Positions 1 to 10,400 of a DNA stretch of 64,000 nt are shown here, piece after piece. This DNA comes from Symsagittifera roscoffensis (Eukaryota; Xenacoelomorpha; Acoela; Convolutidae): positions 4,066,411 through 4,130,410 of the forward strand of contig NC_087064.1 in the NCBI RefSeq assembly GCF_963678635.1, given 5' to 3'. Position 1 is the stretch's first letter; the number at the start of each line of letters is the position of its first letter. The position numbers and the translations under genes are program-made. The notes beneath the pieces are model-generated. The model saw only the letters and a list, made by a program, of their open reading frames with translations, was not told the DNA's origin and ran no database searches.

Positions 1-1
1 G

Positions 2-2680
2 GCTCACAACAAATGCAACTTCCTGAGACGTACCATACAATGCACCCCTGTCTTTGCCCACAATCTCCAGAATTATGATTTGCACCATGTACTGAAGAGT
101 CTGCAAGATACCAATACCAGAAACACCTTTTCGCTCATTCCTCTCAATGACGAAAAATTTATTTCACTTACAATGAAAGTGTGGATTAGATCGTACACTA
201 ACGAAAAAGGAAATGTCCAACATGTCTACGAAGAAATCCGTTTTGTGGACAGTTGTAAATTTATGAACAGCTCACTCGATGAGCTAGCTCGAAATCTACC
301 CGTGGAAAAGTTCATATATCTCAATAACCACTTTGCTACCCGACCGGAAGAAGATAAAGCACTGATTCGACAAAAAGGTTACTTCCCCTACTCGTATGTT
401 GACAGCCATGCAAGATACACAGAAGATGGACTACCTGCACGCGACAAGTGGACCAACACGCTGCAAGGAGGTGTTGTTAGTGTCAGTGAAAAAGAATACC
501 AACATGCATGGTTAGTGTACACTCGTTTCGGTTGTCAGACTTTGGGCGAATACAGCGATTTGTATCTAACAACTGATACCTTGTTTCTTGCATGCGTTTT
601 TGAAGAGTTTAGACGAGTGTGTTATGAAACATATAAGCTAGACTGTGCTCAATATTTCACGGTTAGCAATCTCTCAGGGGATGCATTTTTGCGAACATGC
701 AAGGCTGACCTCCATTTGCTCACTAATAGGGAGCACTTGGATATGGCAGAAAACCTGATCAGGGGGGGCATTGCAAGTGTGTTTGAAAAAAGACTTGTTT
801 CCGCCAACAATAAATTTGTGAAAAATTACGACCCTAAACAGCCTAACACTTTCCTCTTCATGATAGACGCGAACAATTTATATGGCGGGATTATGGAAAA
901 ATTTCCTCTTCCACTTAACTCATTCGAGTTTAATGGCCAAGTTACTATAGCCGAAATTCTCAACACGAGCAGAGAATCCGAAATTGGATACATTTTGGAC
1001 GTCGATCTTTTATACCCCGATCATTTGCATGATGCACATTCGGATTACCCACTCGCCCCAACAAAAGAAGTTGTGTCCAAAATGTGGCTCAGTGAGCTTC
1101 AATTGGACATGTTGAAAAAAATGAACATTTCGGATAAAGTGGGCACTACGCCAAAGCTCATACAAAACTTCTTTCCAAAGAAAAACTATACTGTACACTA
1201 CCTAACACTTCAGCTCTATGTCAAACTTGGTTTGAAAATTGAAAAAGTTAATCGAGTACTTCAGTTTAGACAAGAAAAATTTATTGCACCATATGTTCAG
1301 TTGAACACTGAGCTCCGAAAAAAAGCTACTACCAAGTTTGAACAAGATTTCTTCAAGCAAATAATAAATAGTACGTTTGGAAAATTCTGCGAATCAAAAA
1401 GGAATCGACTTATTGTAGATATTGTTCGCAATGCTGAAGAACTGCAAAATTTATCAAGGAAAAAAAGATTTAGCAGTATAAAAATTATTGACCAACACTT
1501 GGTATCTGTAACCTCAAAACCTGTGAACATTAAATGGGATAAGCCCACAATTGTTGGTGCAACGATACTAGATTTGGCAAAATTTTACATGTTCCAGTTC
1601 CATTACAACATAATCAAGAAAAATTTTGACGCAACTCTTTTATATTCGGATACTGATTCGTTCCTGTATGAAATCCGCAGCAAAGACCTCTACAATGAAA
1701 TTGAGAAAAACCATGAACTGCGAAATCATTTTGACTTTTCAAATCTACCAGCCACCCACCCCCTCTACACCAACGAGAATTTGCGCGTTACCCTGAAATT
1801 CAAGGACGAGTTTGCTGGGGAGATCATACAGGAGTACGTCGGACTAAAACCCAAACTGTACAGCATTATTTCTTCGAGTAAGTTTCTTTTTCTTTTCTCT
1901 TACCATTTTGCAATTACCATTTTAGAAAAGGGCAACAAAAACAAATCATAAGATTATGTAGAGAGGGTTGGGGGGGGAATGGAGGTATTTATGTGGAAAA
2001 GAGAAAAAACTGTTAAAAATTTGAAGTAAATTGATTGTATTTTTGTTTCAGACATGGACAAAAAAAGCGCGAAAGGTATTTCTAAATATTCCAAAATGGA
2101 GCTAACCCATAATAAGTTTAAACAAACATTGACTTACTGTTCGCTGGTCCGGTCAGAAAATGTGAGGATAAATTCTTGCAATCACAATTTACAAACCATA
2201 ATAACGAATAAAATTTCCCTGAGCGCATTTGACAATAAGCGCTATATACATGCAGACAGAGTAACTACTAGTCCTTTCGGACATAAACGTTTGCGTGAGG
2301 ATATGTTCATAAGAGAAATTGGGCGCACCATGGACTGGGGCGAATACGACGTAGACGACGACGCCGTGGTCCCCACTCCCACCGATAACGGAAGTGGGGA
2401 GGATTTGGCTGAAGCTATAGAAGCGCAGGGCGGGTATTATGTGGATATTTTTACTCTACCAGATATGGGGTTCAACCAACCCACATACACTGATCAAGAG
2501 CTAGAACAGGATTTGGTAGATTTCGACCAGCTAAGTGGGCAAAATGAGTCAGAACCAGCAGCGTACAACTGCCCCTATTTGGACATTGAAGCTCGAGAAG
2601 AAAACGAGCGGGAAGAAATTAGACCACCTAAACGGCGGTGCTTAAATCGACGTGCTTTTATATTAGACGATTCTGACTAA
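2..2680 (+). CDS. Protein-primed family-B DNA polymerase (Polinton/adintovirus type), 5'-partial, two exons
   Basis: The reading frame is open from base 2, so the true start lies upstream. Motifs appear in order: an Exo II-like HN..NYD (59-79); an Exo III-like region with Y-x-D-LYL.TD (about 530-590); motif A DANNLYG (866-886); motif B INSTFGKF (about 1364-1387); motif C YSDTDS (1643-1660); and a KPKLY segment (about 1847-1861) like the KxY motif. This order and these sequences fit protein-primed PolB of Polinton/Maverick and adintovirus-like elements, which copies the linear element. A GT-AG intron (1878-2051) splits the frame in phase 1 without shifting it. The second exon (2052-2680) adds the family's usual segment ending in a (S)PFGH-like motif, then an acidic stretch and a basic PPKRRCLNRR end. 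The frame has no internal stop or frameshift. No other element genes or terminal repeats are seen, so this may be the end of an element running off the window, or a lone captured polymerase. Confidence 0.88.
1878..2051 (+). other. Spliceosomal intron in the DNA polymerase gene
   Basis: The donor GTAAGT (1878-1883) and the acceptor, a T-rich tract ending in CAG at 2051, bracket 174 bases, a multiple of three. The exon reading frames on both sides are the same. Reading through meets an in-frame stop at 1949-1951, so splicing is needed to join the motif-bearing part to the conserved C-terminal segment. The intron sits just after the KxY-like motif. Confidence 0.8.
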
Positions 2681-2735
2681 ATAACTTCTGATTATAAATG
2701 TAATTGATTCGCTTTATAGTACTTTTCATTCAGGA

Positions 2736-2741
2736 AATAAA
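2736..2741 (+). terminator. Poly(A) signal of the polymerase gene
   Basis: AATAAA occurs 55 bases after the polymerase stop codon, followed by a T-rich stretch. Position and sequence fit the 3' end of the transcript. Confidence 0.6.
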
Positions 2742-4257
2742 GCTTTTCAAAATTGTTCTTTTGACCCAAAAGTGAAATAATCAACAACTCTAATCGTGAG
2801 GGGGAGGGGGGTATTCAAAACAACAATATAAGCTTACCAATATCACAGCATTTTATTTAATTCCACACGTGGCGATAAAGATTACAAAATAATCCACAAT
2901 AAAACGCGCGCAGTAAAGTTTGAACTGTCAAAGTCAAAGGGAAAACATGCACCAACCAAAACTTAATTCCTTTCCCGTTTCCATAAAGTGGCTGGAAAAT
3001 TACCAATTTTAACCCCCCTTAAAACATGCGTGCCTGAAAAAGTAGGGGCTTTAACCCCTTTGGGGGTTAAAAGTGGTAAGTACAACGGCACACTGAATTT
3101 TGGGGGGGGTTAAAAGTCGTCATTTTCCTAGCCACTTTTACTATACTACTTATTTTATCACTATAAAATATTTAATATTAACCAATCATATTCCATCCAA
3201 CTAACAACCCACTTATTTGTAAGTGCTGAAATTACTTGTAATTTCAGCACCAGAGAGATTTGAGTTTAACTTAGAAATTAGTTACCTCTCCAAGAGAACT
3301 TCAGCAATCGCAATAAGCCAGTATGCTCTAGATCTTTTGAGCCTAGCAGAGACTAGTTAAACACCCTGAGACTAGTAGATATAAGAGTAAGATTAGGATC
3401 GGTATTAGACTAAGAAGTTGCACGAATCTATCCGGCCGAAAATAAGATAGCGTGACGAGCAGACGGTGTACCCTATCCGAAAGACCAGAACTCCTAACTC
3501 AATAGCATGCATCACGATTGTGTTCAGATTTTTTAAAATTCAAAGAGATCGAAAGATATGCTAGCACAGAACGAACACCTCTGTTTTATTTGCCTGGCAG
3601 TGTATTGGATGTTGCCAAAAAAACAACAAATGTTATTGTTTTTCAAAGATGCTCTTGACTTCCATTCAATTTACAGATTCTGAATCCCAAATATTGGGGT
3701 CAAGTATTACAATATTGTGCACTTAGGCACAGATCAACAGCCCTATTATCTTCTTTTCGTTTTATTAATTGTGTTCTGCTGTTTGGGGGCTGCATGGGTC
3801 TCGTTAGACCATCAGATGAGATTCATCAAAAACCCAAGCATCCATACAAGCAAACAAAAACTAAATAAGCTATGCCTCGGTAGTACAGACAATTACGAGA
3901 GAAAATTTTTTATAACTTAGTTCGAGTTCCAGTGTATAAAGACTAAGTTTTAAGCCACTATTAGAACAACGGTTACAGTAATGATTTTTCTAGGTTTCAC
4001 AAAACACCTAAACTTTGAATACAGATTTTTTTTCTACTTTTTACACTAGAAGTTCATGTCCACTCCTGGAGGGCTTCGGTCGGCTACGATTCGCAGTGAA
4101 TTGCGTTGGATTTTGCTGATTTGAACACAAAAGTACTTTAAGTCCCAAAATTTCTTGAAAGTAGACGCTTAAACCTGTCTATGTTAGATGCAAAAAAAAG
4201 GTTTTGATTGTCATAGTTTCTTCTGAAAACTTGGTCTTAAAATTCAAAAATCTACTT
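2742..4257. other. Intergenic, no gene seen
   Basis: This is the interval between the polymerase poly(A) signal and the stop codon of the H2A-like gene, so the two genes converge. Apart from the foldback at 2985-3140 it is AT-rich. A 67-codon open frame near 3717-3920 has no supporting feature. No strong poly(A) signal for the minus-strand histone gene was found close to its stop. A TTTATT (AATAAA on the minus strand) near 3574 is the nearest candidate. Confidence 0.6.
2985..3140. mobile_element. Short foldback element (MITE-like) with about 35-bp terminal inverted repeats
   Basis: The left end AAAGTGGCTGGAAAATTACC and the right end (read on the minus strand AAAAGTGGCTAGGAAAATGA) are inverted copies that both run into TTTTAACCCCCC. 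The middle holds a further small hairpin (ggggctttaacccc / gggggttaaaag). No coding capacity. The target-site duplication is unclear. Confidence 0.6.
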
Positions 4258-4428
4258 CTAATTTTTCTGCTGCGGTGAGTTTTCAGCACTTGACGTGGCT
4301 TCATACAGCGGGGATAGTTTCGGATCGAACTTTTTCTTTTTGTATTTCCGCTTTTTAGGTTTTGGCTCTGGATCGGGTATCGGGTCTGGTAGCGGAGCTG
4401 GTCGTTTAATGTCCAGAATTGATGGTCC
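4258..4428 (-). CDS. H2A-like gene, exon 4 (Lys-rich C-terminus and stop)
   Basis: This exon encodes residues 218-273 and ends at TAG (4260-4258). The acceptor is AATGTAG/GGACC. The segment has a Pro-Asp-Pro-Glu series followed by PKPKKRKYKKKK. The frame agrees with exon 3 in phase 0. A second frame through this exon is also open, but would need an extra upstream exon. A 38-base stretch at about 8345-8385, bounded by AG and GT on the minus strand, could be a cassette exon that shifts into it. Confidence 0.65.
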   Translation of the reverse strand, partial: GPSILDIKRPAPLPDPIPDPEPKPKKRKYKKKKFDPKLSPLYEATSSAENSPQQKN

Positions 4429-7400
4429 CTACATTTACATAAAAGTTTATGGGAATTGCAGATAATGCAGAATCAAGTTTTTTGATGTGATAACACATTA
4501 TATTTTTAAATTTCGGAGACAATGCTTCAGAACATTTGAAAGCAAGCGCAGACTTGTTACCAACAAGTTTTGAATGATTTACTAAAAGTTTTTCAACATC
4601 CAAAAATAACTTTACTGAACTTTACAAAAATAACTTTACAAAAAGGCTTTACTGAGCTAAAAAAAACTTAATTAAACGATAACTAAAAATTAAATTATAC
4701 AAAAAAACTGTTGAGTGTTAATTTTTTCTATTTTGCTATTTTAGTTGTTTGATAAAAAAAGGCAAACCCAAACTTTAGTTTTTCTGCTGACGATGTAATA
4801 TGACTTAAAAATTGTTCCAACTTGATTTGAGCAAACACTACATTAGAATGTTTGAAGGGCAGCTGGGATGTTCAGGGATTTACAAAACTGTTTCATTTCA
4901 CCAATCAAATAAAGCAAGTCTGCTTGTATGTCTGGGCTAACCACTGAATGTTTTAAATGCAGTTTAGGACCAATCAAACTGATTTTGATTTAAAAATAGG
5001 CAAGCATTTTTTTAAATTTTCTTTCCTTCTTTATAATATGTAATTTGTAAAATGGAAAGAACAATTTAGCGTCTGGTATCTTGATAATAAGATTAGATTG
5101 CCTTAACTTGATTTAGAACAATTCATTCTGTCGCTTACGCGTGCGTGTTATAGGGGCGCAACTAATCGCGGTTTAGTTATCCCAAAATGGCCAAATTGCC
5201 AATTTGAAAATGATCACATAACGGCAGGTGATAATTTGTTTTATATTTGAGCTATATACAACAATATCTTTCAGATGGTATAAAAAATCTGTTATTCAAC
5301 CAATTAAAACGTCAAAAGTTGGTTGATTAAAAAAGAATCATCCAATTCAAATATTTTTGTCACGTTCTTCGGACCAACAAGAGGGCTCGTATCAAGCCAG
5401 AGCTTGCAGTATCTGAATAAACGACAGGTTTAAAAAAAATCATAAAAAAACTGAAATTCTGAGCCATGTTTCAGTTTTTGGGAATCATCCCTCAGCAAGC
5501 AAAATCCAGTCTAGTAGGACATAAAATTTGGTTTTGAGACAATAATTGGATTAGTTTATTCGTACTTTAAATCAAATTTTTGACGCAAGCCATATATTCA
5601 CTTTCCAAACTGTATAAAATGTTTCGTCAGAAAAATCAAACTTGTCAAAAAAATTACCCAGGCGTAGTTGTTTTCACTTTCTTCAAAGGTCGGGTCGGAA
5701 CTAATTGTTTTGCATTCACCCATTTACACGACGAATTCATGTTTAAAATTGAAAAAACCAGGTCACAAATTGATCAAAATTTTAATTGCCTATTAAGCTC
5801 TATTGAAAAGTGTTTGCTCTATTAAAAAAAACTTGATAAAACTCAAAAAAATTACTCTACTTTTCCTAACAAAAAATATTCCTCCACGCGCTATTTTAAG
5901 TGAGAAAAAAAGTGATATATTTCGGTTATAGCATACAGTGCTGATTTAAATTACCCGGACAAAACGAACAAAACTTGAATTTTTAAGCGTATTTTTCTCA
6001 ATTTGGGTTAAGATTAGACAAAAAACGAAGAGAACAAAAGTTTGGGTTAAGATTAGACAAAAAACGAAGAGAACAAAACTTGAATTTTCAAGCGCATTTT
6101 TCTCAATTTGGGTTAAGATTAGACAAAAAACGAAGAGAACAAAAGTTGCTTAGAATTTCATCGGAATTAATATGGTGCAATTGTTTCTCCGAAATTCTCA
6201 ACCAAAATGTTACCCCAAAAATGGGTCTTATTGGCTTGGGATGCTTTAGTGTGACACCTCCTCGAGTGGTGTAGTCCTTTGCGGTGTGGTCCGCAGTAAT
6301 CGGATCTACCCCGGTGCATCCTGGGGAATTGGTCTGAGCTTTTGAACTGTCGGGTAGGTATTTGTATTTCCTGTCTGCCTGCGCGTTATACTGTGTGGAG
6401 TTTGCAGTATAACACCGACGGTTCATCAAACGAGGCCAATTCTGCTAACGTCACACGCCGCATTGCCCAGTGCTTAGAGACGTAGGTGCGAACCAAGGGG
6501 AGCGTTGCTTCGGCAAATGTGAGCCTTGGGGGATACCCGACATCTTTGTGTTTGCGCATGCCCCTCCTGTCATTGGTCTAACCAGTGGCGGGTTTCCCGT
6601 ACGTCTATCGACACTTTGTACGGCTCCGTGTTCGGCGGAGGTCTATGCTTGCATAGTCGTGTAAAAACCCTTCTGTTTAAAGGAGTTTTAGGGATACTCT
6701 TCCCTCAAAGCGGTAGCTATGTTCTATAGTTACCGGCGATTGTAAAGGATCTTAAGTTGCCGGTTAGTATGGACCCGAAAGCTGACAGCGGGTTTCTGAT
6801 CTTTCCTAGCTGTCTGTTAGTAGGAGAAAGAAAGCTGGCGATACGAGATTCCTGCCCAAGTAGTGCATGAGCTATGCTCATCGGTCTAAGCCAAAGACCT
6901 CGGTCTAAGCCAGAGACCTTTTAAGTTATCCCTGTGGGTTATCTATGATGACCCTGGGCCAACGAGTGGGATTGAATAGGAGTGGTGCCCCTATAGGATC
7001 CAAGCTGGTCACGTAAGGTGGGATGTCGTATGCACTACACGCTCCCTTTAAGTGACCAGGTAGCAAGAGTATCCGACTCATCTCAGCATGGCTAGGATAA
7101 GCTACGGGACGCACTGTGTGCGTCGGGGTCCGCTGAGATATATTTATATACATCTCTAAAAATTTGCAAAAAATGTTTAAAAATTGTTTTAAGCAAAGAT
7201 TCTGGGTTTTATATAGTAAAAATCACACTTATTGACTATTAAGTAAAATTTTTTTCTTTTATACAGGTTTTTGACAATTTAACCCTTCTTTTACTTTGTT
7301 GGGCTGTGTAAGAGGCTTCTTGATTAATTGAAAAAAGCCAATAAGACCCGTTTTGGGGGTAAAATTATGGTTGAGAATTTCGTAGAAAAAATTTCACCAT

Positions 7401-10400
7401 TATAATTCTGATGAAATTCTAAGCAACTTTTGTTCTCTTCATTTTTTGTTCAATCTTAACCCAAATTGAGAAAAATGCGTTTGAAAATTAAAGTTTTGTT
7501 CGTTTTGTCCGGATAATTTAAATCAGCACTGTATTAAATAGATTAATTAGCATGCCTCAATTCAATTTCGAACGATTTCTCAGACGATTCAAATCTTCGT
7601 TTTTGGTTTAATAGCACAAAGTATATTGCGCGTTAATTATACCAAATCAACTAAACTGGCAAATTTTAGACCTAAATAATTTTTTTTAATGATCACAGGT
7701 GAAAAATCTGTTTAAATTTGAGCTCAAGTTAACAACAATTTTTGGATGATAAAAAAAAATTCAGTCAACTTTGCTAGTTAAAAAGTTGAAGATTGTCTGG
7801 AAAAAACTAACTGCCCCAGCACAAATGTTCACGTCATTCAAAATTCAGAACAATAAGTTTTTTAAAGTCTATTAAAATTTAAATTGCTCTATAATAAATT
7901 TGATGAAATCACCTTGACTAATAACAGGACTGCTTAAAGTTTTAGGAAAACCACCTCGATTATATTGTTCTTCATTCCGACTAAACATGGCGATCAAAAA
8001 TTAGCATTTAAAAAAATTACAACAGAAAAAAGATGTCAAATATTTCAGTTCATATTCAATACTTGTTTCTACATGCATTATTTTTACTAATCATTAGGGT
8101 TTGAAATTTGCTCATTTGGCTAAACTGTTTTTGGCTGAAATGGGCGCTTTTAAGAACTGAACTATGATACTAAACGCAAAATAGCGAACTATTTGAGCGA
8201 GGTTAATCATTCCGCACTCAAAAGCATTCCAAAAAATCAATGACGTTTTGCGCAAGTGTCACGGTTTAAGGCACTTTTAACAGCTTTTAGAAAAGTTTTA
8301 GGGTCGGTCGGCCAAAAATGGGGCCAAAAAGGGAAAATTTATGTGTTTAAGGACCTTACCACTGAGAGACGTAGAAGGAGGGCTTGACGTAAGTTTTCTA
8401 TAAATATGCTTAAGAGTGATGAAAATTCTGGAAACTAACATCCCATTTCTGGGGCTCTTCATCTTTCGGCTCCTCTGGTGCTTCCGGGGAAATCGGAGGC
8501 TCCATCTCTTCATCCATGTCATCGATTATTGTAGGGCTCTTTTCGGACAAACGAGGAAGGGTTTTGGGGGTCTTTTCGGACAAACGAGGAGGGGTTTTGG
8601 GGCTCTTTTCGGACAAACGAGGACGGACTTTGGGACTCTTTTTCGGTGCACCGGGAACTGACTTAGAATTTTTTCCAGATGTTAGGGAAGATGTTTTTGG
8701 ACTCAGACTGGTTGTATTGGCAGACGATTTTGGGTCCAGATTGTCGAGAAAGCGAGGGGGGATGACTCCGGCGCCAGGCAGTATTGGGGAGAATCTGATC
8801 TTGAGTACGTGCAGATGTTCACACCCCTCGAGAGCGGCTAGAATCAAAGCGAATGGGGTTACAACAGCCGAAATGGAGACGAACAATAACCAGGTTCGGG
8901 TTTAGGGCGGAGGGGGTTCAGATTCGAGAGGACGGTGCCCCTTTTGATTCAATTTTATCCAAACGCCATTTTTTGTAACTCAATTTTTGGTCAAAACCGT
9001 CCAAAAATCGCCTAAAAACTTCTTTTATGCCTAAAAAGTCAACAAAGTTTTCAAAAAATTTTTGCAAAAAAGGTCAAATTTTTCAACAACTCAACTTCAT
9101 CGGCGAAAAAGATGGTCGACGACGCAATATACGAAAACTGGTGTAACAATTTTTTTTTTTCACCTTCCATAGTTTGAAAATGTAGCGGAAACTATAATCT
9201 GAGCTCATTGTTTGACCTACATACATAGACTTTTTTTATTAACACTCTCTTTGCTAATCCTGTTTTGATTTATCGGAGAAGGCTATCACTTGCTAAAAGA
9301 AACGATGAGAGAAACAAAATATACAAAAATTGGATTTTTTCCACTCTCCCCACACTACTTAAAATTTGTGAAAATCTAATCGTTGTTATGAAATTTTGCA
9401 TGCTGAACAAATCAATAACTATTCTGATAATAATCAATAACTATTCAAATCAGATACTATTTTCTCCACAGCTGATAAGGAAAAATTTCAAGTTTAACCC
9501 TATTGTAATAAAATGGAAACTATGCAGTGGGCGAGGAGTAAAAAAGCTTAAAAATGTTTTTATCGAATAAACTTAAAAAAGTCGGAAAAAAGTTCTAAAT
9601 TGTTTTTCCGGGTAAATCGGCAAAAAAGGAGGGATTTAGTCAAAAAAGGGGGCCTTAAAATGGGGATCTCTTCAAATATCCCCCCTTGCAAAAGTGGGGA
9701 GCTTCGTTGCAGATACAAAATGTATATATGCTTAACCATTGCATTATTTCTTTATAGTGGTGGCAATTTGTTTCTAGGTACCCTAAGGGGGACAATAATT
9801 ATTATAACAAGATCCAAATCTATTACCGAGTAAATCCCGTGGCTGAATGATCTTCCTCTTGTTTTTGATGGTGTGCATGGATGACTCGAACAGAAACTCG
9901 TGCACCAGTGTCTCTGCTATTCCCGCCAACATCACACCAGCATCCTTCCCAACCCTCTTTTTGGTCTCTCGCTTCACAAAATTCTAAACACCAAACTCCA
10001 AAATTTTGTAAATTTTTTGGAAAATTTCGAACTTAAATTCTAACTAGATGTAAGGTTTTCGGTAAAATTAACATTAAATTTATGGTTTTTGGCCAATTTT
10101 AAAGTTAAATTCTAACTAGATATTAAACTTTTATCAAACTTTCAATGCTGAAGTTTAACTTAAGTTATGATTTTGGGCCAATTTTAAAGTTACTTTCAGA
10201 CTGGCCATAGGGTTTTTAGCAGATTTCAATGTTAAATTTACGCTTATTGTTCCGACTTTCGATACGAAAGTAACGGAATATTTGTGCTAGGGGTGGGTTT
10301 TTTTTTCTTCAGACAAATTTCGACTTTTTAACAAGCCATCTTTGACGGAACTTTTTATATCATTCAAAAGGTATTGTTATCCTGAGCTTAAATTTGAAAA

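Larger units (their letters stand above)
5936..7531. mobile_element. Non-autonomous Tc1/mariner-type element with long inverted repeats
   Basis: Both ends begin CAGTGCTGATTTAAATTA, in inverted orientation, and each is flanked by TA (5934-5935 and 7532-7533). CAGTG-type ends and TA duplication are typical of the Tc1/mariner superfamily. The right inverted repeat covers 7335-7531 (197 bp). The left covers 5936-6237 (302 bp) and is longer because a block of about 100 bp has been tandemly duplicated in it. No transposase reading frame is present. The centre is a GC-rich segment described separately. Confidence 0.85.
4429..8439. other. Third intron of the H2A-like gene
   Basis: This is a 4-kb intron on the minus strand. 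It holds the mariner-like element at 5936-7531. Near 5110-5435 and 7600-7830 there are old, reverse-oriented fragments resembling the 540-bp interspersed family (shared gatcacaggtg and ggccaaattg blocks). The remainder is AT-rich with no supported gene. Confidence 0.6.

Noticed and set aside
6470-7153. Several 64-75-codon frames in the GC-rich mariner core.
   Set aside because: Frames on both strands overlap, have no recognised domain and contain hairpin-derived sequence. Higher GC content alone lengthens random frames.
8416-8905. Plus-strand open frames of 81 and 129 codons opposite the H2A tail.
   Set aside because: They are the antisense shadow of the repeat-bearing exon, whose minus-strand frame has splice sites and histone homology.
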